From assembly GCF_027887165.1 (NCBI RefSeq), contig NC_077232.1, positions 274,648 to 338,647 of the forward strand: a stretch of 64,000 nt of DNA. Reading direction: 5' to 3'. The notes under the pieces are model-generated. The model saw nothing but the letters and a program-made list of their open reading frames with translations. It was not told where the DNA came from and did not search any database. Shown here one piece after another: positions 1-11,015 of the stretch. This DNA is from Monodelphis domestica (taxonomy: Eukaryota > Chordata > Mammalia > Didelphimorphia > Didelphidae). The position numbers and the translations under genes are program-made. Numbering within the stretch: position 1 is the first letter of the stretch; every line of letters starts with the position of its first letter.

Positions 1-768
1 GGGCAGGTGTGCTGAGCCGCCTAGCCCTGGAGCAGGAGCGCATCTTGAACCCCTTGTTGGACCGAGTTCGGACAGCCGATCATCACCAGCTGCGCTCCCT
101 CACTGGCCTCATCCGGAACCTGTCACGGAACGCTCGGAACAAGGATGAGATGTGTGAGTCTCCTGGGATTTCCCGTTGGGGGGGCCTCCTCACTCTGGGC
201 AACGGGGTGGGGGGGCAGCCCCTCTGACTTGTGCCCTCTGGTCCTGAGGGAGGTAGCCACCAAGGTGGTCAGTCACCTGATCGAGAAGCTGCCGGGGAGC
301 GTGGGAGAAAAGCCGCCTCCCGCCGACGTGCTGGTCAACATCATCGCGGTGCTCAACAACCTGGTGGTGGCCAGCCCCATCGCGGCCCGGGACCTCCTCT
401 ACTTTGATGGTCTCCGAAAGCTCGTCTACATCAAGAAGAGGCAGGATGGGTGAGTACCAGCCCCCAGCGGAGGAGCGGAAGACCGGAGCTTCGGGGGCTT
501 CTGGGACTAACTCCCGGCACCCTCCCCAACAGGCCCGACAGTGAGAAGGCCTCCCGGGCTGCCTCCAGCCTTCTGGCCAACATGTGGCAGTACAGCAAAC
601 TCCACCGGGATTTCCGGGCGGTACGTGAGCACGTGCTGAGCACGCTGAACTCTAGCCAAGACGAGGGAGGAACAGGGAGGGGGCAGGATGCCGCTGTTGG
701 GCCCCATTAACTCATCCTTCTCCGTATTGCAGAAAGGCTATCGGAAGGAGGATTTCCTGGGTCCATAA
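1..768 (+). CDS. PKP3: Plakophilin-3, C-terminal end (partial)
   Basis: This is the 3' end of an armadillo-repeat desmosomal plaque protein that links desmosomal cadherins to desmoplakin and intermediate filaments. I read four exons: 1(or 7)-153, 257-449, 533-620 and 733-768. All have GT/AG borders and phases that join cleanly. The reading frame gives RVRTADHHQLRSLTGLIRN, then VVSHLIEKLPGSVGEK and NIIAVLNNLVVASPIAARD, and ends GYRKEDFLGP-stop. This matches the last armadillo repeats and terminus of human PKP3 as I remember them. The gene runs in from the left edge, so the head domain and most repeats are missing. It is convergent with SIGIRR. Confidence 0.95.
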
Positions 769-1205
769 ACAATCGGAAGACGAAGAGTTCTATTGGGGGG
801 CAGCGTTAATGAATGCCCCCCCCAAGCTGCAAGGGACTATCTTGGCTTGGCTCTGCCCTTGCCTCGTGGCTCCTGGCCAGGTCTGGCCTCTTGGCCCCTG
901 GCACTGCCATTTTGGGTGGAGCATGGAAGCAGGCTGACTGCTTACAGGATGGGCAGGGGGGGGCAGGCACCAAGAACAGGTCCTGGCTTCAGGGTGAGCC
1001 TGGCTATCGGGACGGGGCAAGAGCCCCTGGCTTCTGGGTGTTGGGATGCTTGGGAATCCTTTGGTGTTTCAGGGTCCCCCAGGGCCCCGGCCAGTGCTTG
1101 CTAAAGGAAGTGGCTGGAAGCAGCCAGACAAGCACACACACATCACAGCGGGCTGAAGGGCCGGGGGGGGGGGGGAGCACAATAAAGGAGGCATTGCTCT
1201 GCTAG
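769..1205 (+). other. PKP3: PKP3 3' UTR with poly(A) signal
   Basis: Sequence from the PKP3 stop to just past a canonical AATAAA at 1181-1186. No other feature is seen. The transcript end is inferred from the signal. Confidence 0.75.
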
Positions 1206-1358
1206 CTGTTTGCTTTGCATTCTCTGGGACTCACCAGAAGAAGCTGGGCTTGGTGAGGGCCCCCCATGAGACGCGGCCCCTAGCGATCCCCCTGAAGTCA
1301 GAGCTACCACCGTGGGGCTCTGCTCTAGCGAGATGTGGTGGTTACCCCCCCCCCCCCG

Positions 1359-1359
<1 letters not shown>

Positions 1360-1404
<45 letters not shown>
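1360..1404. repeat. (CA)n microsatellite
   Basis: About 22 uninterrupted CA dinucleotides preceded by a short C run, lying between the 3' ends of PKP3 and SIGIRR. It is likely length-polymorphic. Confidence 0.97.
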
Positions 1405-1407
<3 letters not shown>

Positions 1408-1524
1408 CGCTCACAAAGGATGAACAGAGCTCTGGACAAGCAGGGAGAGGGGCCGCAGAGCTCGACTCCCCACCCCCACCTCAAGCAAGAGCTGGTGCTC
1501 AAGTCCAAAGAGGGGAACGTTCAC

Positions 1525-1530
1525 TTTATT
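1525..1530 (-). promoter_or_regulatory. SIGIRR: SIGIRR poly(A) signal
   Basis: TTTATT on the + strand reads AATAAA on the minus strand, about 200 bases past the SIGIRR stop codon. Confidence 0.8.
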
Positions 1531-1733
1531 GTGAGAAAACAGGAACAGGAGGGAGTCCTGGGTTCGAGGACCCCAGACCGAACCATCCTGTGGTTCTCGG
1601 TGGCCCCACGCCCAGGCACGGAACCTGGGGGATTCCCGATTTCAAGCTGGAAGGCCAATCTCATTCTACAGCACAAGAAACGGAGGCAGCAGCGTGCTTG
1701 GGAGGGAGGAGGTCCTGGGAAGTCCTGGGCGGC

Positions 1734-4595
1734 CTACACGTCGTCTTCAGTTACCAGGCAGTAGAAGTCAGTCCGGGCGCCATAGTTGCGAGAGCCCAGG
1801 TCAGAGACATCGAGTTCATTCCGCTGCGATTCCCCACGAGGAGCCGGGAGGCCCGGCAGCTGGGGGCCTGGGTTCAGGCGTGGCGGGGGGACGTCTTTAA
1901 AGATGGGCCCCCTGACACCTGTGGAGAGGCGAGGTCAAGGAGACAAGCCGGCCCGGGCCGGGAGAGAGGAGGCCCGGCAGCAGGCTGGGCCAGGGCCTGC
2001 TTCCTGCCTTGGAGGGCCTCCCCGGCCAGGTGGGCCAGGGCGACCGCGCACTCGCGCCCGCGACATCGGGTGCACCAAGACCTGGCGCGGAAGAGACTCC
2101 TCCCGTCCAAAGGGCCCAGCAGGGGCTCTCACCCAGGTCTCCCTCGGGGTCGGGGTCCGGGTCGGGGCCGGGCCTGCCCTCCAGGAAGCCGCCGTGGAGG
2201 GTCAGCATAGGGTCCTTGTCCTCCTGCAGCTGGGTCTGCGGATCGCCCCTCAGGGCCCTGTAGTGCACCTTGCGTGGCAGGGCCAGGCGCAGCTCCTTCC
2301 AAAAGTCAGAGGAGGGCGTCTGCAGGGGCACAGGCGGCCTCAGATATTGGCGAGCCTTGGCCTCGGAGGGCTTGAGCGACTGGCCCAGGGTCACACCGCC
2401 AGGAGGGGTCTGAAGCCAGATCCGAGACCAAAGCCAGGGGGTGAGGGAGTTCCCGAGGCACTCCCAAGTGTGGAGGCCAAATGGTACGTCACAGGGTCCA
2501 AGGACGGCCCGTGGCCTCCATCGCCGCCTCCCCGGCCTGCTCTGCCTCTCACTGTCCAGGGAGCCCCCCCCCCCAGCCTCACCCCGGAAGGACCGGGTGC
2601 CCCTCCCCCCCTACCACAGAGCCCGGCCTCCACAGCAGCAGGGTCACGAGGTGTCGGTGCTGCCGAAGCAGGCGGAGAGCAGGGTGGGAGGGGCTCCGGC
2701 TCTGGCCCTCGAAGGCGATGAAGATGGGCTTTCGGGACAGCTCGAGGAGTCTCCACAGGCCTTCCCTGCAGCGGCCAGAGGGAGGGGCGGGCGTTCAGGT
2801 GGGGAGGTCCGAGAGGCCGCCCGCCCGCTCAGAGCTCTCCCAGCCCGCCGGTACCAGTACCTGAAGGTGTGTCGGCACCAGGCCTGGGCCAGGAAGGTGT
2901 CTGAGAGAACCACGATGAGGCGCCGGCAGCGGCTAAGATTCATGATCAGATCCGCGGAGGGTTCTGGGGGGCGAGAGGAGAGGAGAGCCTGGCAGGGAGG
3001 CGGAGAAGTGCCTCAGGGGAGCCCATCCCAGAAGGCCCTGGGCGGAAGGAGGGGCCTCCCTGCGCAGCCCCTTCTGCTCTGGTACCCGAGTTGGGGAGGA
3101 CATCTCTGTCGTCAAGGAGGAGCTTGTAGCCATGGCGATTCTCCAGCTGAGGTTTCAGGATGAAGTTCACAAACTTCCTGTCCTCGGGAGAGCAGGTGTA
3201 AGAGATGTAGGCGTCGTAGAGCTTCCCGTCTGGGTATGGCAGGGAGGAGGGGAGGAGAGGGAGGGGGGAAGGGGGAGAGGGAGGGGGGAGGAAGGAGGTG
3301 AGGGAGGAGGAGAGGAAGGGAGGGGGGAGAGGGAGGAGGGAAGGGGAGAGGGAAGAGGGAGGGGGAGAGAGGGAGGGAGGGGGGAGGGAGGAGGAGGGAG
3401 AGAGGGAGGAAGAAACAAGTATCTATTAAATGTTTTCTACAGACACTGTGGCTAAGCACTTTACAGATATTACTTCATTATCGGATCCTTGCAACAACCC
3501 TGGGAGACCGGTGCTTTCACACTTAAGGAAACTGAGGCAGACAAAGGTGAAGCGATGGGCTCAGAGCCACGCAGCTGGTAGGGGTCTGAGACTGGAACTC
3601 GGAGCTTCCTGCCTCCCACCCCCCAGTTCCGCCCCGCCCCCGCTCACCGTTCATCTCCACGTCCCCATACTTGTCTCGGTACCAGAGCAGCACCCGGAGG
3701 CGACATCTCACGTAGAGCAGAGCAGCCAGCAGCAAGACGAGCAGGACCAGCAGGGAGGCCAGAACAGCCAGGATGTGGCCTGCAGGGTCTGCGGAGGGGG
3801 ACAAGGGGCCGTCCTGGAGCCGGGCGCTTCCAAGGCGGTGCTGGGTGGGCCCTCGGGCGCCAGCCCCCCTACCTGTCTTCTGCAGCGTGAAGGTGGCGCT
3901 GAGATTGCGCAGGGAGCAGCTCAAGGCGCCATAGTCCTGGGCGCTCGTCAAGTTGGCCTCCAGGACGCTGGACACGAAGCCTTGGGACGCGTTGGCTCCG
4001 CCCCTGAGGACACCCATGGGAGGGGCCAGGTAGGGAGGGTCCTGGCTCCTCCCTGACGTTCTGCCTCCATCCCAGGGGCCTCCCCTCCCTCCAGCCCCAA
4101 TCCAGGCTGGGCTGCCTCTCCCTGGGGCTGGGGGAGGCTCAGCATTCTTACCAGAAGACCTCCCGGATGTCATAGAGGCTGTGGTTCCCCAGCAGGTGGC
4201 CGTCCTTCAGCCACTGGACGGTGGGGGGGCAGCGGGCCTCGAAGGCCACCGAGAACGTGCAGTTCAGCGTGACGGAGCTGCCCAGGGCTGGCGCCAGAAC
4301 CTGATCCTGCCCAGGGCTGAGGGCGGTGGGGGCCGCCGTGCAGAGATCTGTGGGGAAGAGGCCGGCATGAGGCCAGGGACAGCCTTGGAGACCCCGCTCC
4401 GTGGCCCCTCTCTCCCGTGGCCCGTTGGTGACACGGTCACAAGCCTGGGCCCCTGGTCCAAGCCCCACCTGCCTGCTGCCACGGGCCAAAGGGCGCTGGG
4501 AAGCCCCCCCCCCCCCCCAGCCTGGCCCTCCGGAGGCCGCAGGAGGAGTTTCCTCCCTTCCTCAGGAAGTGGGGCGGCCCAGGCCTACCTGCCAT
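1734..4595 (-). CDS. SIGIRR: Single Ig and TIR domain receptor (SIGIRR/IL-1R8)
   Basis: A membrane decoy of the IL-1R/TLR family that dampens IL-1 and TLR signalling. Coding exons (minus, 5' to 3'): 4595-4589, 4347-4152, 4003-3873, 3788-3648, 3229-3086, 2963-2861, 2765-2615, 2319-2133, 1918-1734. They sum to 1245 nt, 414 aa against 410 in human. Order: one Ig domain ([24 protein letters not shown]), one TM helix ([20 protein letters not shown]), TIR domain ([15 protein letters not shown] as the BB loop; SDFWKEL as box 3), then an acidic tail ending YCLVTEDDV. The family hallmark Cys in SRCRRL and Leu in LRLALP, which replace signalling Ser and Tyr of IL-1R1, are both present. That supports a conserved decoy TIR. 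The first coding exon is only 7 nt (ATG GCA G). There is no classical signal peptide, as in human. Confidence 0.95.
3238..3412. repeat. GGA-rich (polypurine) low-complexity tract
   Basis: About 175 bases almost purely G and A on the + strand (CT-rich on the SIGIRR sense strand), inside SIGIRR intron 4 and immediately upstream, on the minus strand, of the exon ending at 3229. Polypurine/polypyrimidine tracts of this length can form triplex (H-DNA). Confidence 0.9.
3420..3625 (-). mobile_element. MIR SINE, near full length
   Basis: The reverse-complement layout of a MIR is visible: a TCTATTAAATG end, a core with CTTTACAGATATTACTTCAT, then GGAAACTGAGGCAGAC and a degenerate tRNA-like end. It lies in SIGIRR intron 4. 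Confidence 0.8.
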
Positions 4596-4606
4596 GGCTG
4601 CCGGCT
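4589..4606 (-). other. SIGIRR: SIGIRR start exon (short 5' UTR plus 7 coding nt)
   Basis: A strong minus-strand acceptor (pyrimidine run ending GGGCAG) precedes 4606. The exon carries 11 nt of leader, then ATGGCAG, and a GTAGGC donor at 4588. Confidence 0.7.
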
Positions 4607-4839
4607 CTGCCCGGGGAAGGAAGGCGGCCAGTCAGACCCTGCAGAGGCAGAGGAGCGGACGCTGCACCCAGGGGAAGGGAGCCAGCGGCCGCCTGGGCCT
4701 GACCTCTGCCCCTTCCGGAAGGCGGGCGGCGGGCGGGCGGGGGAGCCCTTGGGTGGGCTGGATCTCGCCTCTCCCTCTGGCTTCCTGGCTCCCCGCTCAC
4801 ATCCTCTCCTCGGGTGAAACCCCACCCAGACACTGTTAG

Positions 4840-5420
4840 CCCCTGGCGGGCCCCACGGAGCCCCGAGGCCCGGCGCCCCCCACCCCTGCGGCTCCCTGGG
4901 GCGCGGCGGGGGAAGGGCGGCTCCGGACGGAATCCACAGGCCGCTTTCCTGTTTGGGCCCAGATCCGGCTGGGTCCGGCGCGGGCGGGAAGCTCCCGAGG
5001 AGGCACCCCTCCCCCTCCCTCCCCCTCCCCCAGGCCCAGGGCCTCGGCCCGACGGCTCGGCTCCTCACCCCCCGGGCCGGGGGCAGACCTGACTCCCGAA
5101 GTCCGTCTCATGGCTCTCCCGGCTCCCTCTTCCCGGGGCGGGCAGTTCACTCCCTCCTCACCTGGACAGGTGCGCAGCAGAGGCGGCGGCGCGGTAGCGG
5201 CGGCGGCAGGTGCGGCTCCGCCCTCCCCCGGGCCCAGAGAGGGGAGGGGCAGGCTCCAGGCGGACCTGCCCCTCCCCCCGCCCCCAGAGGAGGGGGGATC
5301 CTCCGGCCGGCCTGGGGCTCCGCGAAGCCAGAGCAGCTCCTCCATTGGTGCCGGCTCTGCCTTCTCTGGGGAGGCCGGCCCGGGCGGCCCCGCCCCTAGG
5401 GAGAGGGTCAGGTGACGTAT
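4840..5420 (-). promoter_or_regulatory. SIGIRR: SIGIRR CpG-rich promoter and noncoding first exon
   Basis: GC- and CpG-dense sequence. On the minus strand a consensus donor, CCTGTCCAG then GTGAGG, ends a putative noncoding exon at 5162. A CCAAT box (ATTGG on +) lies at 5344-5348, about 180 bases upstream of that donor. The transcription start is inferred to lie between them; no start can be fixed by eye. Confidence 0.5.
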
Positions 5421-6420
5421 CCAGGGTCACCCAGCCAGGAAGTGGCTCCCAGAGAGATGGGCTGTGAGTGGTGGCGGGTTGTTGGGATCCCCGGCGTCTG
5501 CTGTGTACTGCGCTCCCTCCCCTTCTCGGGCTCCCGTGGTTCCCTATTACCCCCAGGAGAAAAGCCGGTCTCCCGCCTCCCCGCGCCCAGCAGGCCACGT
5601 CCCCGAGAGGCAGCACAATCGGCCGTCCGGAAGCTAAAACCACGCCTTCCTTCGAGGCCTGGTTCTGGGGAGCCCCGCCCGCCCAGTAGCCCCTGGCCGA
5701 GTCAATTCCCCTCGGCCTCAATGTTCCCTTCTGCCAAACAGGAAGAATCGCTAAGGCCGGGAGGCAGGCGGGACGTCCTAGTTGGAAAGTGCTTTGGGGC
5801 GCTCCCTCAGCTTCCCCCCTCATTTGCATAGGGCTCTCCTCATTGGTGGAGATCGATGACTCGGAGCTCGGCACCTCGCGGCACCCCCCCCCCCGGACGG
5901 CGCCGCCTAGAGCCCGAAGACCCGCTTCACCGAAGGGACCTCGTCCGTGCCCCTTGGGCTCGGCGGGCCAAGGATCCTGGGGCGCTTTGCCATTGCCTGC
6001 GGCGGCTAAGTGGTCCAGGGACTTGCCCGGCCTATCAGGGCGCCACCTAGCGGCTCATTCGCTCTCGAGAAGCCGGAAGTCTTGCTCCCGGGAGTTTAGA
6101 AGCAAAATGGTGCCGCTCGGCATTCCGGGAGCCCAGCGAGGGCCTGTCCCCGGCCTCTTCCTGCGCCGCTTCGATGCCCTCCAGAAGCCGAGGCCGACTC
6201 CCGGCCAGCCCCCCCTCCCCGGTCTGCGGCCCGAGTGGGCCCCAAGCCCAGCAGAGGGAGTGGGGCCAGTGGCCGAGGCCTTGCCCCACTGCCGCTGCGC
6301 ATCTCCGTGGGGGGAGGGGGGAAGGTGCCGACCCTGCTCTGGCTGCACCCAAGGGTGCCCTTCGTGGGGCCTCCACGCCCTCCTCATTCTCGCACTCAGA
6401 CCCGAGCTTTAAAAAATGGC
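5421..6420. other. SIGIRR-ANO9 spacer, no gene seen
   Basis: Contains a perfect octamer motif ATTTGCAT at 5822-5829, another ATTGG at 5842-5846, an ETS-like CCGGAAGT near 6071 and the ANO9 3' flank. No coding exon could be supported. Confidence 0.5.
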
Positions 6421-6426
6421 TTTATT
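6421..6426 (-). promoter_or_regulatory. ANO9: ANO9 poly(A) signal
   Basis: AATAAA on the minus strand, 150 bases past the ANO9 stop. Confidence 0.8.
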
Positions 6427-6575
6427 ATGGGATGCAGAACAGGGAGAAGAGGGTTGGCACCCAGGGACCCCTCGGAGGGAGGGGTGCCCCATTTCCCAGG
6501 CCCCCAGCTGGGCACCCGCACCGGGCAGAGGCCGCTTTGGGCACCCTTAGGTGCGTCCAACCCTCCTTCCGGCCT

Positions 6576-9500
6576 CTACACGTCTGTGACTCTGGAGCTG
6601 AGGCTGTGGAGAACAGAGAAGAGGGGAGGGAAGGGGGAGGCTGAGGGGGGCTCGCACATTGGGGCACCCCCACCCCGAGGGAGGGGCCAGAGGGGGGGTC
6701 ACCTACCGCAGTTTCTCACAGAGATTCTCAAATTTGTCCTCCAGGACTGTGTTTTTCACTGACTGGGGCACATCCGGGACAAACCAGGCAGCCACGAGCT
6801 TCCCGCACAGGGCCACGTGCTGAGGGTGGGAGGGGTGGGTCAGGGTGTGTCGGGGCGCCCCCCCCCCCGCGCCCCCGCCCCCAGCCTGCCTCACCTCAAA
6901 GAGGATGAGGAAGGCCAGCCTGCAGGCCAGGAGGAACCAGAAGTGCGCCGAGTGCTTGTATTCCACCTGGTCTCGGTAGTCCCGGTACCTGGGAGAGAGG
7001 CGGTCTGAGGGGGCCAGGAGCCCCGCCCCGCGCACACCCCCTCCGGGCCCTGGCCCTGGTGCTGACCTACCTGCACTGGGTCACGTTCTCCCGCCCCAGG
7101 CTCGGAACCGGGTCCTGGTAGTCGGCGGTGTGGAACACGGACAGGCTGTGGTTCACGTACCCGGTCAGACAGCTGCGGGGGGGGGGGGGGGCCGGTCATT
7201 TCCTGCTGGGCTCCGCGTCCCCCCCAGCAAGCCGCGCCCCGCCCGCCCGCCCGGCCCGCTCACTCGGCCGTGGCGTTGGCCGGCCGGCTGCAGGGCCCGT
7301 ACAGGTGCCTGTACACGAGCCGCGGGATGAACTCGGACGTGAAGGAGATGATCATCCCGTTGGCGATGACCGCCAGCACCCCGATGGCCTCGAGCACCAG
7401 CAGCCAGGTCCCTGCGGGGGGCGGGGGGCGGGCGGCCGGGTGAGGGGCGGCTCGGCCCCCGCCCCCGCCCGCCCCCCCGCGGAGCCGGCCGCACCGATGT
7501 CCTTGGCCTTCCGCGGCACCAGGCGGCGCTGCAGCCGCACCATCTTGATGGCGTCCAGGCGGATCTCTATGAGGTTGCTGAAGAGCGCCAGGAGCGGGGC
7601 CAGCGGGAAGGCGGCCACGAAGATGGTGGTGAAGCCGTACTGGATCACTGCGCGCCCGGGCGAAGCTGCTCAGCTCGGCCTCCGCGGCTGCTCTGGCCCC
7701 CCCAGCCCCCCCCCCAGCGCCAGGCGCCCCTGAGCGAGCCCCGCCCCCCGCCCCGCCCCCACGCACTCATCTCCATGAATTCGTCAAACAGGCTGAAGAC
7801 GTTGACTTGGTTGAGGCAGTAGTTGTGCAGCCACTGCTCCAGGCTCGGCTCTGCCGGCCTCCTGGCCTGGGGACACTCTCGGACCCTCCTGAGGCGGACC
7901 TTCAGCCACCTGGGGGGCGGGTCAGGCGTCGGGCCGCGCCGGAGGGCCCCAGGGAGGGGGGGGCGGGGGGGCACTCACGGGCTCAGGTACTCCACGCAGT
8001 TGCTGAGGGTCTGCTTCAGGCCCATGATGACGGCCATTTGTACAAACAAGTCCATCATGCAGCCGCTCGGGTGGCACTGGCAGAGGCAGGGGGCGGCCCT
8101 CAGGGGGAGCAGCTCTCCTCGCTCGGCCCTTTGTTCTCCATCGCCCGAGCCCACCGAGAGCCCCTCCACCAGGGAGCCCTCCTGGACTGCCTTTAATGGA
8201 CAGACACTGAATCTCCCTCCAGGGCCCCCTTGGGGAGGAGGCCGGGCCCACACTGACCTCTTCCAGCCTCCACTGGCCACCGATCCGGACCTGGTTCCCC
8301 GGGTGCCCGTTTATCCTGGAGATGGGGGGGGGGCAGAGGAGGGACTGAGGAGGGGGAAGGGCCCCCACAGGGCCCCTGGAGAGCAGCGGCGGCAGCAAAG
8401 ATGGCCGGAAGGCCCCTCCCCGCACCCAGGACGCCTCACCTGCCCAGGAAGAAGGCGATGTAGAAGAGGGAAGAGAAGTGGGCGAAGAACTGGAACGTGA
8501 AGAACTTGATGGTGAAGTTGCTCTCCCGCTCCGAGAACGTCCGCGGCTTCTCTGGGAGGAAGAGGAGGAGCCCGGCCGAGGGAGGCCTGAGGACCGACCC
8601 CCAAGCCTCGGGGCCGCAGCCCCCCCCCTCCTTGTCCCCCCCAGCTCACCGAAGTCGCACAGCTTCAGAGCCACCATTCTGTTCACCTGGGGAAGGGCGG
8701 GTGGGCTCAGCCTGGGCCCACCCCCACCCCGCCAGGCCCCCAAGTCCGGGAGCAGCTCCCCTCCCCCTCCAGGTGGGCCACCTTGGTCATGATGACGATG
8801 GTGACGTAATGCACCAGGGCTCCGGTGACCACCACGGCCGTAGTCAGCTGCCGCTCCAGGAAGGGCAGGGCCGAGTGGCTGAACAGGAAGGTGGCCATGA
8901 CCCGGTAGACCACGAGGGCGTGGGCCACGCCGATCAGCAGGCAGATCTGGGGGGCGGCAAGATGAGCCCCGCCCAGCGCCCCCCCCCCCGCAGGCCCCCC
9001 GCCCCGCCCAGCGCCCCCCCCCGCCCCGCCCCCCCCCGCCCCGCCCCGCCGGTACCATGAGCAGGGAGAAGACGAGGATGGCGCCGCTGTGCAGGTAGGA
9101 GTGCTGGTGCTTCTGCAGCTGGTGGCCGGGGTTGTTGATCAGCTCCAAGGCCAGCTCCTCCTGGGGGTGGGCAGACGGACAGAGGGACTGGCGGTGCCCC
9201 CCCAGGAGCTGCGGGGGGGCAGGGGCGGGGGCGGGGCCTCACCTGGTCCTCGTCCCAGCCGTAGAGCTTCCAGCTGGAGGCCGTCCGCGCCCGCTCCCGC
9301 TTCCAGAACTCCAGAAACACGGTGGCTGGGGGGGAGGAGGGGCGTGAGCGGGCGGGGCCGGGCGGGGCCGGGCGGAGCCCCCCCACCCGCAGGGCGCTGG
9401 CTCACCCCACAGGGCCATGAAGATGGCGAAGACCACGGTGCCCTCGTTGTCGAAGAGGTGGGTGAGCTGCGGGAAAGAGGCACCGAGCCGCTGGCGGGCC

Positions 9501-11015
9501 CTCGAGCCCAGGCTGGCAGCCGCCCCACGTGCCCGGGCAGGGGCCCCCGCCGGTACCTTGGCGAAGGTGCAGATCTCGGACAGCCTCCAGTACTGGCGCT
9601 GATGGTCTTGCAGCGGGCACATGATGACCTCTCTGGCCTCACAGACCTCTTTGCTGGGGGGGGGCAGGGGGGGAGAGGCTGAGGGTCCTGCCCCGCCCAC
9701 CCTGACGCCCCACCCGTCCCCTCCCTTCTGCCCGCCTCCTTCCCCACCTGATCTGGCTGGCGTCGAAGAGGGAGAAGCCGCTGAGGAAGACGAGGAGGCC
9801 GGCGCCGGCCGCGGGCACCAGCATCACCGTGTACCAGCCCAGCCAGGCGAAGTACAAGGCCACCTTCTCCCCGAAGTAGGCCCTGCGGGCACGCCGGGAG
9901 GCGGGGCCTCAGCGGCGTGCCCGCCCCCCCCCCCCGCCCCCGCCGAGCCCCCTCCCCCGTACCTGATCTTGTCGATGGGCTGTTTGTGGAAGAGGCCCCT
10001 CCAGCGCGCCCAGTGATTCTGCAGCAGCTCTGCCCTCTGGACACACGAGTGGTGCCCGTCGGCCCGTGCCCGTGCCGCGCCCCACCCCCACCCCGGGCCT
10101 CCCCGGCCTGCCTACCTCGTGGAGAGGAAACATAGCCTCGAACACGTCGTCCCTCATCAGATCGTCGAACTTCTCTACGAGAGACGGCCGGGCTCAGGGG
10201 GCACCCGGGGGACCCGCCTGCCCCCCCCCCACCGAGCCCGCCTGGGAGCGAGGGGGCCGGGGCACCGCTTACCCCCATCCACCTCCTTCTTCCGCAGGAT
10301 GAAGTAGACGATGCGGATTCTGAAAGAGAGGAGTCCGGGCAAAGGGCCGGAGGGGGGAGATGCAGGGCGCTGCCGCAGCCGCCCCCCCTCCCCCCCAGCC
10401 TCCCGGTGTCTCCCAGGGGCAGCTCACCGGTCGGCGGTGGGGTACGCGGGTCCCCGCAGCGCTGCCTGGGCCGAGGAGCAGCCGGCCTCCTTCAGCAGCA
10501 GCCTGTATCGGCGGAAGATGCTGCCGGGCGCCCTGAGGCCGTAGAACAGCTTCTTCCTGTCCTCGATCTCCTGGGGAGGCGGCAGGGTGGGTCCCCCGCC
10601 CCGGCGCCCCCCCTCCCCCCCTCCCGGCCTTGGAGCCCAACCTTGATGGTGAAGCCCGAGTGCTTGAGCTCCTGCAGGAAGCGCTTCCGGCGATAGGCCC
10701 GGCCGGGGTTGCTCTTCTCAAGGTCCGACACCAGGACCAAGTCCCAGGCCTCTGAGGCCTGCCGGAGGGAGAAAGAAGGGGAGCGCGCATCCAGTAAGCA
10801 CCTGCTGCCTGCCTCACGCCAGCCCTGGGGAAACGGAGGCGGCTGGAAACGGACTCGAACTCGCGGCTGCCCTTTCCTGCCACTCTATAAACGAGGAAGC
10901 AAGTCCGGGCCTGGCCGCCTCCGGCCCCCTCCACGCCCCGGACGAGGACGCCCAGCTCAGAACTTGCCTGGAGCTGCCCAAACTCCTCCAGCGGGAAACT
11001 GTCGGACTCGGACAT
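6576..11015 (-). CDS. ANO9: Anoctamin-9 (TMEM16J)
   Basis: A ten-helix TMEM16-family membrane protein of the scramblase/channel type. I read 23 coding exons on the minus strand: 11015-10968, 10758-10642, 10570-10428, 10319-10273, 10174-10116, 10036-9963, 9882-9748, 9653-9557, 9466-9406, 9325-9243, 9160-9056, 8946-8782, 8686-8650, 8551-8440, 8315-8258, 8076-7979, 7909-7767, 7647-7495, 7411-7264, 7172-7071, 6988-6895, 6819-6707, 6603-6576. Sum 2220 nt, 739 aa, slightly under human. Start [16 protein letters not shown]; end VTDV-stop. Calcium-site acids are retained: the N and E of SNCVEYL (TM6), both E of DEFMEM (TM7), and the E and D of IEIRLDA (TM8). The TM6 site appears to lack the second Asn of ANO1. 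Intron 1 uses a GC donor (CAG then GCAAGT). The 5' noncoding part was not resolved. The gene lies between SIGIRR and PTDSS2, as in human. Confidence 0.93.
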
